NCBI GenBank assembly: GCA_016787295.1
Contig: JAEUUX010000106.1
Span: 45,603-109,602, forward strand
Length of the DNA stretch: 64,000 nt
Source of the DNA: Chitinophagales bacterium
GTDB taxonomy: Bacteria; Bacteroidota; Bacteroidia; Chitinophagales; UBA2359
Direction of reading: 5' to 3'
The position numbers were made by a program, and so were the translations under genes. Below the pieces are notes generated by a model. The model was not told the DNA's origin. It was given only the letters and a program-made list of their open reading frames with translations, and made no database searches. Position 1 is the first letter of the stretch, and each line of letters opens with the position of its first letter. This document shows, one piece after another, positions 55,308 through 63,526 of this stretch.

Positions 55308-56015
55308 TTATAGCGTATAAAAATAGGTGATGGCAAGAATGAAATCGGTGCGACTGTTGCTGCGTCCCACATTTTTTTGCATTCGATAATTAACATCGAT
55401 TTTGTGTTGGTTTGTAAAACGATAATAGGTGCTGACAGAAGGCGTTATGCGAGCAATTTGCCACAAACCTTCGCGCCGCAAAGAATTGGCTTCGCCGCTC
55501 ATTGCCATACCCCAATACCAATTGAAACTATACTGCGCACCCACCTTGAAGCGGTTCACAAAACTTGCCGAAAAACTTTCGTCGGCTAAGGCTTGTGCAT
55601 TTTGCTGCCACTGCACGCGTTCGCGAAACGACAAATTGATGTCACCAATGCTCGGTTCAAAAGCGATTTCGGCATAATAGCGGTGGCGCGTTTCATAAAA
55701 ATTTTCTATGCCACGCGTATTAATATAGCGATATGCCGCGCCAATTTCCCACAATCTGTGCGGTTGATAATTAATGCCCAAATCGTAGTAGAAACTACCC
55801 AATTCTGTCACGTTTTCGTCTATCTGATATTGTTGATAAAAATCCATAGACCAACGTGGACTGAAGCGTTTTTTGATGGATAAACTTGGTGCCAAAATAA
55901 AATCATTTTGACGTTGTGCTAACAACACCATGCTGTCTGCGACACACAACATCGCCACCCCAACAAAATATACCCAAAGTCTACGCAACGCATAAGTTGA
56001 AATTATTTTTTCCAT
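55308..56015 (-). CDS. DUF2490 outer-membrane protein
   Basis: 235 residues with a signal peptide (about 1-34, ending VLLAQ). The pattern NDFILAPSLSIKKRFSPRWSMDFYQQYQIDENVTELGSFYYDLGINYQPHRLWEIGAAYRYI...RHRYYAEIAFEP.....NLSFRERVQWQ matches DUF2490, predicted outer-membrane barrels. It ends KIDVNYRMQKNVGRSNSRTDFILAITYFYTL with an aromatic last strand. Its ATG overlaps the end of the preceding gene by 13 bp. Confidence 0.85.
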   Translation of the reverse strand: MEKIISTYALRRLWVYFVGVAMLCVADSMVLLAQRQNDFILAPSLSIKKRFSPRWSMDFYQQYQIDENVTELGSFYYDLGINYQPHRLWEIGAAYRYINTRGIENFYETRHRYYAEIAFEPSIGDINLSFRERVQWQQNAQALADESFSASFVNRFKVGAQYSFNWYWGMAMSGEANSLRREGLWQIARITPSVSTYYRFTNQHKIDVNYRMQKNVGRSNSRTDFILAITYFYTL

Positions 56016-56584
56016 TTTCTAAATTCGTATTGATAGTTTCGGGTGTTTATTACTTCGTTGTCAGCATTGTAAGTAGTTCGTTCAGATACTAAACCTTTGT
56101 TGTTGTATTGATAGATAGTTTTTTTGAGCATTTTTTTGTTCGAATCGTAGGTTGTTTCCGACTCACGCTGTCCGCGCGAATTGTAGGTGGTTACGATTCT
56201 TTCTTCCAATTGATTGTTTTTGTCATAAACTTGTTCTTCTGTTTCTTTACCCAAATTGTTAAACAAGTAGACGTGCCTTTCTTCCAGTTGGTTATTTTGC
56301 CCAAAAATAGCATGTTCAACCACCTCTTGACGGCGGTTATATCGAAAAGTTTCGCGTTCTTCGATTTGTTGTTGGTCATTGTAAGTAATATGTTCTATGA
56401 CGTTCCCTTTGCGGTCAAAATTTTGGACGATGGTTTTATTTTTCGATTTAGAATCGGTTTGCACAGATTGACTTTGGGATAGGCGATATTTGCGGGCGCT
56501 CGATTTGGTTTGTGCATGGGTCGCTACCGACAGACACCCCAATAACAGCATTACCAACAGTAGTTTTAGATTTGTCATATACAT
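56003..56584 (-). CDS. Exported YD-like repeat protein
   Basis: 193 residues with a signal peptide (about 1-24, ending THAQ). From about residue 50 there are six or seven repeats of about 18 residues with the pattern [R/T]YnxxxQ[L/V/I]EE[R]exxxY: HITYNDQQQIEERETFRYN, HAIFGQNNQLEERHVYLFN, EQVYDKNNQLEERIVTTYN, ETTYDSNKKMLKKTIYQYN. These resemble YD/Rhs or MORN-like sheets but are shorter. Probably a periplasmic scaffold. It starts 2 bp after the preceding lipoprotein gene and overlaps DUF2490. Confidence 0.7.
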   Translation of the reverse strand: MYMTNLKLLLVMLLLGCLSVATHAQTKSSARKYRLSQSQSVQTDSKSKNKTIVQNFDRKGNVIEHITYNDQQQIEERETFRYNRRQEVVEHAIFGQNNQLEERHVYLFNNLGKETEEQVYDKNNQLEERIVTTYNSRGQRESETTYDSNKKMLKKTIYQYNNKGLVSERTTYNADNEVINTRNYQYEFRKWKK

Positions 56585-56586
56585 TG

Positions 56587-56997
56587 TTAACGATTGATGA
56601 TAATAAGGGTGTCTAAATCGTAGATTTGTTTGTTTTCGGTGATTTCAAATGTTGTATCAACAACAACCTCACCACTTGGCGATGTTCCAGAACAGTCTTC
56701 TGAATAAACATACACCGTATATTTGCCTTTGTAAAGATATGGGAACTCAAAAGCACCTTCGGGGTTGGTATCGATTTTGTCGGAATAGCTAATATCATCA
56801 CCATAGACCAAAAACACCTCTTCGCCGGGTGATAGATATTCGGATAACAACAAAACACAACCGGGATTATAGTTGCGTTGCAAGATTTTACCTCTAATGC
56901 GAGCATTGCCGCCCTCGCCGGGCTGTTTTTCGCAGCCCCAACCCACCAGACCCAATAGGAATAGTAGGCACAATAGTTGTGGAATATTTACTTTCAT
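56587..56997 (-). CDS. Small lipoprotein with carboxypeptidase-regulatory-like domain
   Basis: 136 residues from ATG 56997. Signal peptide LLCLLFLLGLVGWGC is a lipobox. Residues about 35-130 (ARIRGKILQRNYNPGCVLLLSEYLSPGEEVFLVYGDDISYSDKIDTNPEGAFEFPYLYKGKYTVYVYSEDC...) show the GKI..R...G....V....D..IDT...G.FEF..L..G.Y.V.VY pattern of carboxypeptidase-regulatory-like Ig folds. The earlier ATG at 57066 overlaps the FtsL-like gene and is rejected. Function unknown. Confidence 0.75.
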   Translation of the reverse strand: MKVNIPQLLCLLFLLGLVGWGCEKQPGEGGNARIRGKILQRNYNPGCVLLLSEYLSPGEEVFLVYGDDISYSDKIDTNPEGAFEFPYLYKGKYTVYVYSEDCSGTSPSGEVVVDTTFEITENKQIYDLDTLIIINR

Positions 56998-57058
56998 GTC
57001 TAACAGATAATCACAAATTTTTAGGTTGTATAATAATGCTATATCGTTGAGCGTTTTA

Positions 57059-57421
57059 TCATTCAACAGGAGGCACAGTAATTTTGGGCGGTGGAAGGCG
57101 TAGATTTTGCAAACCCATGCCGTTCACCAACTCGACCACATTTTTTTGACGACTTTTGACCATCAATTCCGATTGTTTAGTAATGAACTGCCAACGTTGT
57201 TCCTTGATATTTTTGCTCAACTGATTAATTTGACGGATTTTACTTTCCGCATTTCGGGCGTTAAAAATATAACAAAGTGCCAAAAATGCCACAAAAAAAA
57301 GAAAATTAAAATTATTGACAATAAATTGTTTGTCTCGAATATTGAACTTTTCTATGCTTTTCGCAATTTCGGTCATTTGTTGATTCCACAAACGACCATT
57401 AAAAAACGTATTATTTGCCAT
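57059..57421 (-). CDS. FtsL-like single-pass protein
   Basis: 120 residues from ATG 57421. The layout is that of the Bacteroidota FtsL-like family: a 45-residue cytoplasmic head, one membrane helix (FLFFVAFLALCYIFNARNA), then a coiled coil (ESKIRQINQLSKNIKEQRWQFITKQSELMVKSRQKNVVELV) and a short tail GLQNLRLPPPKITVP that matches the usual ending. FtsL links FtsB/FtsQ to FtsWI in the divisome. Normally the gene lies in the dcw cluster between mraW and ftsI; here it leads an unrelated operon, so it may be an additional copy. Confidence 0.7.
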   Translation of the reverse strand: MANNTFFNGRLWNQQMTEIAKSIEKFNIRDKQFIVNNFNFLFFVAFLALCYIFNARNAESKIRQINQLSKNIKEQRWQFITKQSELMVKSRQKNVVELVNGMGLQNLRLPPPKITVPPVE

Positions 57422-57470
57422 ATCTCGCGAATTTGGGTGCAAAACTACTCAAAAAAAACAATTTTACGCA

Positions 57471-57496
57471 TTTGTGCGAAAAAAACTGTATTATTG
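57471..57496 (+). promoter_or_regulatory. Promoter of the glycosyltransferase gene
   Basis: TTTG (57471-57474) and TATTATTG (57489-57496), followed by CACC. The spacer of 14 is short. It is divergent from the FtsL-like gene. Confidence 0.5.
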
Positions 57497-57516
57497 CACC
57501 CCAAAAATTAGTTTTC

Positions 57517-58641
57517 ATGCAAACTGCTGTCTGTATTTTAAATTGGAATGGTGTGGCATTGTTGCAACACTATCTGCCTACTGTGGTAGAACATAGCCAA
57601 TTAGACAATGTACAAATTTATGTCATCGACAACGCTTCGACCGACGAAAGTGTGTCTTTCATTCGCCAAAATTATCCACAAATAGGTGTTATACAACTGC
57701 CCGACAACTTGGGTTTCACAGGTGGTTACAATGAAGGTTTGCGCCATATTGAGGCGGATATTTTTGTATTGCTCAACTCCGACGTAGCCGTTACGCCGCA
57801 TTGGTTAGCGCCGCTTATTCATGCCATACAATACAACGAGCGTTTGTTTGCAGTACAACCCAAGATCAAAGCCGATAAACAGCGTAGCCATTTTGAATAT
57901 GCAGGTGCGGCAGGTGGTTTTATCGACCGTTGGGGCTATGTGTATTGTCGCGGACGTTTTTTTGACCAAACAGAATTTGATAAAGGACAATATAACAACG
58001 CCTTATCCGTTTTTTGGGCAAGTGGTGCTTGTATGGTGGTGCGTGCCAAAACCTACTTTCAATTAGGTGGTTTAGATGCTTCTTTTTTCGCCCATTTCGA
58101 GGAAATAGATCTTTGTTGGCGTGCCAAAAGAGCAGGCTATGAAATTTGGTGCATACCCACTTCAACCGTCTATCATTTGGGCGGAGGCAGTTTGCCATAC
58201 GGAAATCCGCGCAAACTATACCTCAATTTTCGCAACAATTTGGTTATGTTGCTCAAAAATCTACCTACTGCCCAACTGTTTAGTACCTTGCCATTGCGCT
58301 TATTGTTGGACATGGTGGCAGCAACCAAATCGCTACTCACGGGCAAAACCCGCGATGCTCAAATGATTTTGCGAGCTACGTGGCATTTTCTCACACATCT
58401 GCCCCAAAACTATCGTCTGCGCCAAACCGCTAACAAACAAGTACAACTCGCACAACTCCACAATATCCCCTATATATATGCAGGTTGGTATGAAGGTAGC
58501 ATTATTTGGGATTATTTTGTGAAAAAAAAACGTATTGCTCCCTTGCCACATAGCGCGCTATCAAATCCCAATATGCACGAATCCTATAATACGCCTCCCA
58601 TCCAACTTCTCGACGACGCATTGAACAACGAAAATCCGTAG
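57517..58641 (+). CDS. Family 2 glycosyltransferase
   Basis: 374 residues from ATG 57517. GT-A fold signatures appear in order: AVCILNWNGVALLQHYLP (1-18), VYVIDNASTDESVSFI, DNLGFTGGYNEGL, the metal-binding LNSDVAV (DxD-like, about 88-94), GACMVVRAKTYFQLGGLDASFFAHFEEIDLCWRAKRAGYEIWC, then VYHLGGGSL. It matches the rhamnosyltransferase-like GT2 group (wbbL-like) acting on cell-surface polysaccharide. The C-terminal region carries amphipathic helices for membrane association. Substrate not determinable. Confidence 0.9.
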   Translation: MQTAVCILNWNGVALLQHYLPTVVEHSQLDNVQIYVIDNASTDESVSFIRQNYPQIGVIQLPDNLGFTGGYNEGLRHIEADIFVLLNSDVAVTPHWLAPLIHAIQYNERLFAVQPKIKADKQRSHFEYAGAAGGFIDRWGYVYCRGRFFDQTEFDKGQYNNALSVFWASGACMVVRAKTYFQLGGLDASFFAHFEEIDLCWRAKRAGYEIWCIPTSTVYHLGGGSLPYGNPRKLYLNFRNNLVMLLKNLPTAQLFSTLPLRLLLDMVAATKSLLTGKTRDAQMILRATWHFLTHLPQNYRLRQTANKQVQLAQLHNIPYIYAGWYEGSIIWDYFVKKKRIAPLPHSALSNPNMHESYNTPPIQLLDDALNNENP

Positions 58642-58784
58642 TCAATAAACAATGTTTGGGTGGAATGTTAATAGCAAAATTAATTTGTAGCCATTCAACA
58701 GACAAATTTAACGGTTGACCATTATTTTTTGCGACAAATGCCGTATCTTTGTTCCCAAGTTTGGCTACCTCAAATAGTTTCTAT

Positions 58785-59633
58785 ATGAAAAAAATATCTT
58801 TTGTATTAGCTTTTTTGTTGGCAGCCTTGAGCGCGTGTGATAAAAACACCGATTCCAATGCACCCAAATTGGTGTTTCAATTCAAATTTGACTCCACACA
58901 AGTGCGCCTCAACAACTTGGGTTTGCCAGCTACCATGCCTTCGGGTCATGCCGCACAATCACCCAAATTCCACAGCATGGCTGCTCACTATATAGAATTA
59001 GCGCCGAGTGCTTTCACACAATTAGGAGCAGGCGAAATCGTATATAATGGTCCCACCACCACACAAGGCGGCAACGAAGCCATAGATTTTTCAAAAGAAA
59101 TTGTTGTAGACGAAAACGTCCCATTTTTCAGCATTCCCTTGAGCGATGTGGCACCCGGCACCTATACCTATTTGCGCACTTCATTAGCCTATCAAAACTA
59201 TGATGTTCGCTTTCGGGCATTGGGTTTTCCTTTCATCGGCAGGTTAGCCTCTTTTGTAGGGTTCAACACCTATATCAAAGATTTTAAGATAAAAGATAGC
59301 ACCGTGCAGGTGAACGCCAACAAATTGCAAGGCTATTGGGCATTTGAAACCAACTATGGTGTGTTCAAGGGCGAATCCGCCAACACGACCGTCCCCAATC
59401 CTTTGGCAAGTACCTCACCTATTCCAACAGGTTCATGTGTAGTCACAGGTGCTTTTCCACAAGCCCTCACCATCACAGGCAACGAAACAACAGATATTGT
59501 CATTACCATTTCTTTGTCTACCAACAAAAGTTTTGAATGGAACGACCTCAACGGCAACCAAACATGGGAACCACTCGAAGGCGAAATGGTAGTGGATATG
59601 GGTTTGCGTGGCTTAATTCCATTGGTGGAATAA
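58785..59633 (+). CDS. Lipoprotein of unknown function
   Basis: 282 residues from ATG 58785, downstream of a -7 box TATCTTTG (58744-58751). The lipobox is ALSAC. The mature part is rich in strands (LVFQFKFDSTQVRLNNLGLPA..., SPKFHSMAAHYIELAPSAF, EIVVDENVPFFSIPLSDVAPGTYTYLRTSLAYQNYDVRFR) with two further domains. The phrase DVAPGTYTYLR and the overall pattern weakly recall MbnP-like proteins, and a recognisable MbnP-like gene lies in the same direction at 62759. I recognise no named family with certainty. Confidence 0.65.
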   Translation: MKKISFVLAFLLAALSACDKNTDSNAPKLVFQFKFDSTQVRLNNLGLPATMPSGHAAQSPKFHSMAAHYIELAPSAFTQLGAGEIVYNGPTTTQGGNEAIDFSKEIVVDENVPFFSIPLSDVAPGTYTYLRTSLAYQNYDVRFRALGFPFIGRLASFVGFNTYIKDFKIKDSTVQVNANKLQGYWAFETNYGVFKGESANTTVPNPLASTSPIPTGSCVVTGAFPQALTITGNETTDIVITISLSTNKSFEWNDLNGNQTWEPLEGEMVVDMGLRGLIPLVE

Positions 59634-59698
59634 AATATTTAGCCCAAACCTTGACTCGATAAAACACGATTTTTTAAAAATAAAAAACAACCGACAAT

Positions 59699-60955
59699 AT
59701 GTCACATTGGCTCACCATTTTCACCCAAAACATTATCTTGATGTTCCAAGACCTATGGGCTCACCGCTTGCGGGCAAGTTTGTCCATTCTGGGTATTGGC
59801 ATTGGCATATTTTGTGTAATTTCGGTGCAAGCCATGATAGACAGTGTGCAGAGCAACATTCGCCAGTCGTTCAATCGCTTGGGCAACGATGTGGTATTTA
59901 TCGACCGTTTTCCTTGGAGCAAGGAATCTGACGAACAGTGGTGGGTGTTTTTGAAACGCCCTTTACCCGCTTTTAAAGAATACAAAGCATTGGAAGCAAA
60001 ACTGCATACCGCCGATGCCGTAGCTATTCGGGTAGTGATGTTTGGCAAAGAAATAAAATACGAGAATAACACAATTTCCAATTTGGTGATAGCCGCTCCA
60101 ACCCATCAATTTGGCAGAATACTGAACATCGAAACCGAAAAAGGGCGCTATTTCTCGCCTGTCGAGTCGCATTTGGGCAATAATGCAGTGCTTCTGGGGA
60201 GTAATGTTGCCGAAAAATTGTTTCCGCAACTCGACCCAATTGGCAAGACGGTGTTGGTTTTGGGTAGAAAAATGCAAGTCGTTGGTGTGTTAAAAAAAGA
60301 AGGCAAGAGTATTTTGGGTGATGGTTTCGACGATGTGGTATTGATGCCCTACAACTATTTACGCCACTATGCCAATACAAACGACGAATCATTTATGCCC
60401 CTTATTGTGGTCAAAGCCGCTGAAAAAGTGAGCATCGAACAACTAAAAGACGACATAACAAGCGTTTTGCGCGCCCAGCGAAAATTGCGCCCCGACGAAG
60501 ACAATAACTTTGCCCTCAACCAACTAAGTTTGCTCACTTCTTTGGTCGATGGCATATTCATTATGATTAATGCAGCAGGTTTTTTGATAGGTATATTTTC
60601 GTTATTGGTGGGCGGTTTTGGTATTGCCAACATCATGTTTGTATCGGTCAAAGAACGCACAGGTATCATTGGCATTAAAAAGTCATTAGGTGCAAAACGG
60701 CGCGACATTTTGGCGGAGTTTTTGCTCGAATCCATTATATTGTCTATTTTAGGAGGCATTTTAGGATTAGCATTTGTCTTTGCCGCAGTAGCTTTTGGCA
60801 ACTATTATCTCACCTCTTTCGAGCTATTTGTATCTATCAAAAACACCTATTTTGCCATCATCGTTGCCCTTTTCATTGGTGTTATATCGGGCATTATTCC
60901 TGCTATTATGGCTTCGCGCATGGATCCCGTAGAGGCTATTCGGCAAAATTTTTAA
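59699..60955 (+). CDS. MacB/FtsX-type ABC transporter permease
   Basis: 418 residues. The membrane helix at about 22-44 (LRASLSILGIGIGIFCVISVQAMID) is followed by a MacB periplasmic core domain (about 48-265) and three C-terminal helices (FIMINAAGFLIGIFSLLVGGFGIANIMFVSVKERTGIIGIKKSLGAKRRDILAEFLLESI...). The ERTGIIGIKKSLGA coupling motif is characteristic. It exports or transduces force to envelope substrates with a separate ATPase. No ATPase gene is adjacent. It is 65 bp after the lipoprotein gene and 50 bp before the S41 protease, in one likely transcript. Confidence 0.9.
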   Translation: MSHWLTIFTQNIILMFQDLWAHRLRASLSILGIGIGIFCVISVQAMIDSVQSNIRQSFNRLGNDVVFIDRFPWSKESDEQWWVFLKRPLPAFKEYKALEAKLHTADAVAIRVVMFGKEIKYENNTISNLVIAAPTHQFGRILNIETEKGRYFSPVESHLGNNAVLLGSNVAEKLFPQLDPIGKTVLVLGRKMQVVGVLKKEGKSILGDGFDDVVLMPYNYLRHYANTNDESFMPLIVVKAAEKVSIEQLKDDITSVLRAQRKLRPDEDNNFALNQLSLLTSLVDGIFIMINAAGFLIGIFSLLVGGFGIANIMFVSVKERTGIIGIKKSLGAKRRDILAEFLLESIILSILGGILGLAFVFAAVAFGNYYLTSFELFVSIKNTYFAIIVALFIGVISGIIPAIMASRMDPVEAIRQNF

Positions 60956-61005
60956 CCCAAAAATCGCAATTTTATTCCCTAAAAACCAAAAAACGTTTCT
61001 AATAT

Positions 61006-62718
61006 ATGTTCTATAAAATTTCTGTCCGACACTATTTATTAACATGTCTATTGGCACTTGTTTGTCTGCAAAGTTCTCCTGCTTTGGCACAACGCAACAA
61101 ACCCAAAGATGCCACACCTAAGACACCACCAGCACAAGAAAATCCCGCTCCCATGCGCCCGCGTGTGGTGGCAGAAGAAGATGATAATTGGCAGAAATCA
61201 CACAACAAAGTCCGCCAAGCCATGAGCATTGTGCAAGGTTATTATATGGATAAACCCAACGCTGACAAAGCTGCCGAAGATGCCATCAAAGGCATGTTGG
61301 AAGAACTTGACCCACACTCGGTCTACATTTCTGCTTCTGAATACAAAAAAGTAAACGAACCATTGTTGGGCAACTTCGAAGGCATTGGAGTGCAATACAA
61401 TTTGGTGAAGGATACCATTGTTATTGTCAGTACAATTAGCGGTGGTCCGTCGGAGCGAGTAGGCATTATGGCAGGCGACAAAATTGTGATGATAGAAGAC
61501 CGCATTATGGCTGGCATCAAACTGACCAACGATACAGTGATGAAACAGTTGCGTGGCCCCAAAGATACCAAAGTACGTGTCAAAATTAAGCGTAACGGAC
61601 AAAAAGATTTGCTCGATTTTACGATTATTCGCGATAAAATTCCACTCTATAGCATAGAAGCAACATATATGGCACGTCCAAACATTGGATATATCAAATT
61701 GGGTCGTTTTTCAGCTACCACCACCGACGAAATGACAGATGCCATTTTTAAACTCCAACAACAAGGCATGAAAGACCTGATTCTCGACTTGCGCGGCAAT
61801 GGAGGCGGTTTGCTTAATGCGGCAGTTGAGCTATCAAGTATGCTGTTTCCGCCAAGCACACTCATCACCTATACCGAAGGCAGAAAATCGAGACGCATGG
61901 ACTATCCCGCTATGGGTTTTGGACAGATGGCAAAAGGACGTTTGGTTGTTCTGATTGACGAAGGTTCTGCTTCTGCCTCCGAAATTGTTTCGGGTGCAGT
62001 GCAAGATTGGGACAGAGGTTTAATTATCGGTCGTCGTTCTTTTGGCAAAGGTCTTGTTCAAAAACCATTTATGTTGAGCGATAGCTCCTATATCCGCTTG
62101 ACAATTGCACAGTATTTCACCCCATCAGGTAGATGTATACAACGCGCCTACGACGAAGGCAAAGATGCGTACCAAAAAGAATTGAGCAACCGCTTCGAAA
62201 AAGGAGAACTGACCGACATACACAATGTTCATATCCCCGATTCGTTGGCGTTCGAAACGCGCCGCCTCAAACGCAAAGTGTATGGTGGTGGTGGCATTTT
62301 GCCCGATATTTTTGTGCCATTAGATACCTCTTTGAGCCATAGCTATTACGACGAAATGAGCCGTAAAAATGTTATCAATCAATATATATTGGACTATGTC
62401 AACAACAACCGCCAACAACTCAAAAGCCGCTATCCCGACCTCGAAACATTCAAGAAAAACTATGAATTTACGGACGATTTGTTCAAACAACTCTACGCCG
62501 AAGCAACTAAAGAAGGAGTAGAAAACAAAAATCCCGCAGATTTTGAAAAAATAAAACCAAGAGTGCGAGTATTGCTCAAAGCTTTGGTGGCGCGTTATTT
62601 GTGGGATACAGGTGCCTATAGCCAAATAGCCAATGAGACCAACGATGCCTATCAAAAAGCTATTGGCGCGCTACAAGACGGCACGATGGAGCGCCTAAAA
62701 ATCAGCCCGCTGGAATAA
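61006..62718 (+). CDS. S41 carboxyl-terminal processing protease
   Basis: 570 residues with a signal peptide (about 1-28, ending PALAQ). After a Pro-rich linker come a helical segment, a PDZ domain (about 122-205, GIGVQYNLVKDTIVIVSTISGGPSERVGIMAGDKIVMIE) and the S41 catalytic core (IGYIKLGRFSATTTDEM, LRGNGGGLLNAAVELSSMF..., VVLIDEGSASASEIVSGAVQDW with the catalytic Ser, and SFGKGLVQ with the Lys). It cleaves proteins near their C-termini in the periplasm. The C-terminal 150 residues are the helical tail usual for Bacteroidota members. Confidence 0.92.
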   Translation: MFYKISVRHYLLTCLLALVCLQSSPALAQRNKPKDATPKTPPAQENPAPMRPRVVAEEDDNWQKSHNKVRQAMSIVQGYYMDKPNADKAAEDAIKGMLEELDPHSVYISASEYKKVNEPLLGNFEGIGVQYNLVKDTIVIVSTISGGPSERVGIMAGDKIVMIEDRIMAGIKLTNDTVMKQLRGPKDTKVRVKIKRNGQKDLLDFTIIRDKIPLYSIEATYMARPNIGYIKLGRFSATTTDEMTDAIFKLQQQGMKDLILDLRGNGGGLLNAAVELSSMLFPPSTLITYTEGRKSRRMDYPAMGFGQMAKGRLVVLIDEGSASASEIVSGAVQDWDRGLIIGRRSFGKGLVQKPFMLSDSSYIRLTIAQYFTPSGRCIQRAYDEGKDAYQKELSNRFEKGELTDIHNVHIPDSLAFETRRLKRKVYGGGGILPDIFVPLDTSLSHSYYDEMSRKNVINQYILDYVNNNRQQLKSRYPDLETFKKNYEFTDDLFKQLYAEATKEGVENKNPADFEKIKPRVRVLLKALVARYLWDTGAYSQIANETNDAYQKAIGALQDGTMERLKISPLE

Positions 62719-62758
62719 GCAAATACAAAGCATAGAAAAACCTAAAAATATATTTACC

Positions 62759-63493
62759 ATGAAACAACAACTATTTATCGGCTTTTGTATAGTGTTTTTA
62801 CTGACAATAATTGGTTGCAAAAAAGACGAAACCGAGTTGGAGAACAACTTTTCCCTCAACTTTGGTGCAAAAGCCAATAGTCAAACTTTCCACAATGGCA
62901 CTATCTACACCACTACGGGTACACCCAGTTGGCGCTACAAATTCGCCGAATTGGGTTATTATATCGATAACATCAAAGTTCAGAAAGAAGATGGCACCAC
63001 CGTTTTGCTACAAGATGTGGCATTCATCGATTTTGATGCTCCAACTTCCTTTGTGGAAAAATTACCCGTAGGCAAGTACAAAGCCATTATCTTTGGACTT
63101 GGACTCGACCCTGCTCACAATGCCACCGACCCTGCCACACAAGCAAGCGGTCCGCTTAGTACCGAATATAGTAGCTACTTTTGGAGTTGGACATCTTTGC
63201 ACATCTTTGGTAAATTGGAAGGATACGTGGAAACAACTGCCAATTCCAACAATTTTAACGAGGGTTTTGTGTACCACATCGGATTCGATGAACTGTATAG
63301 AACCATCACCTTAGAAAAAAACTTTACTGTTACCAACGATGCCATGAAAGAGATAGAGGCTACACTCAATTTAGACAAAGTGTTTAATGGTGTAACATTT
63401 ATTAATCTTTTGTCCGAAAACAATACACAATCTTTCGATAACATGCCTTTGGCACAAAAAGTCCTGACCAATATCCAAAACGCTTTTGAATAA
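62759..63493 (+). CDS. MbnP-family (copper-binding-like) lipoprotein
   Basis: 244 residues; lipobox LTIIGC. The pattern FSLNFGAKANSQTF, YKFAELGYYIDNIKVQKEDGTTVLLQDVAFIDFDAPTSFVEKLPVGKYKAIIFGLGLDPAHN....ASGPLSTEYSSYFWSWTSLHIFGKLEGYV matches MbnP. In studied members the W in the W-x-W stretch is oxidised to kynurenine by a diheme partner (MbnH) and the protein binds copper; WSW is present near residue 140. A diheme peroxidase occurs in this window but 50 kb away. It is the last gene of the plus-strand unit, 40 bp after the protease. Confidence 0.8.
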   Translation: MKQQLFIGFCIVFLLTIIGCKKDETELENNFSLNFGAKANSQTFHNGTIYTTTGTPSWRYKFAELGYYIDNIKVQKEDGTTVLLQDVAFIDFDAPTSFVEKLPVGKYKAIIFGLGLDPAHNATDPATQASGPLSTEYSSYFWSWTSLHIFGKLEGYVETTANSNNFNEGFVYHIGFDELYRTITLEKNFTVTNDAMKEIEATLNLDKVFNGVTFINLLSENNTQSFDNMPLAQKVLTNIQNAFE

Positions 63494-63526
63494 AGCATTT
63501 TGATACAGCTATTTCTATCTGTTATT

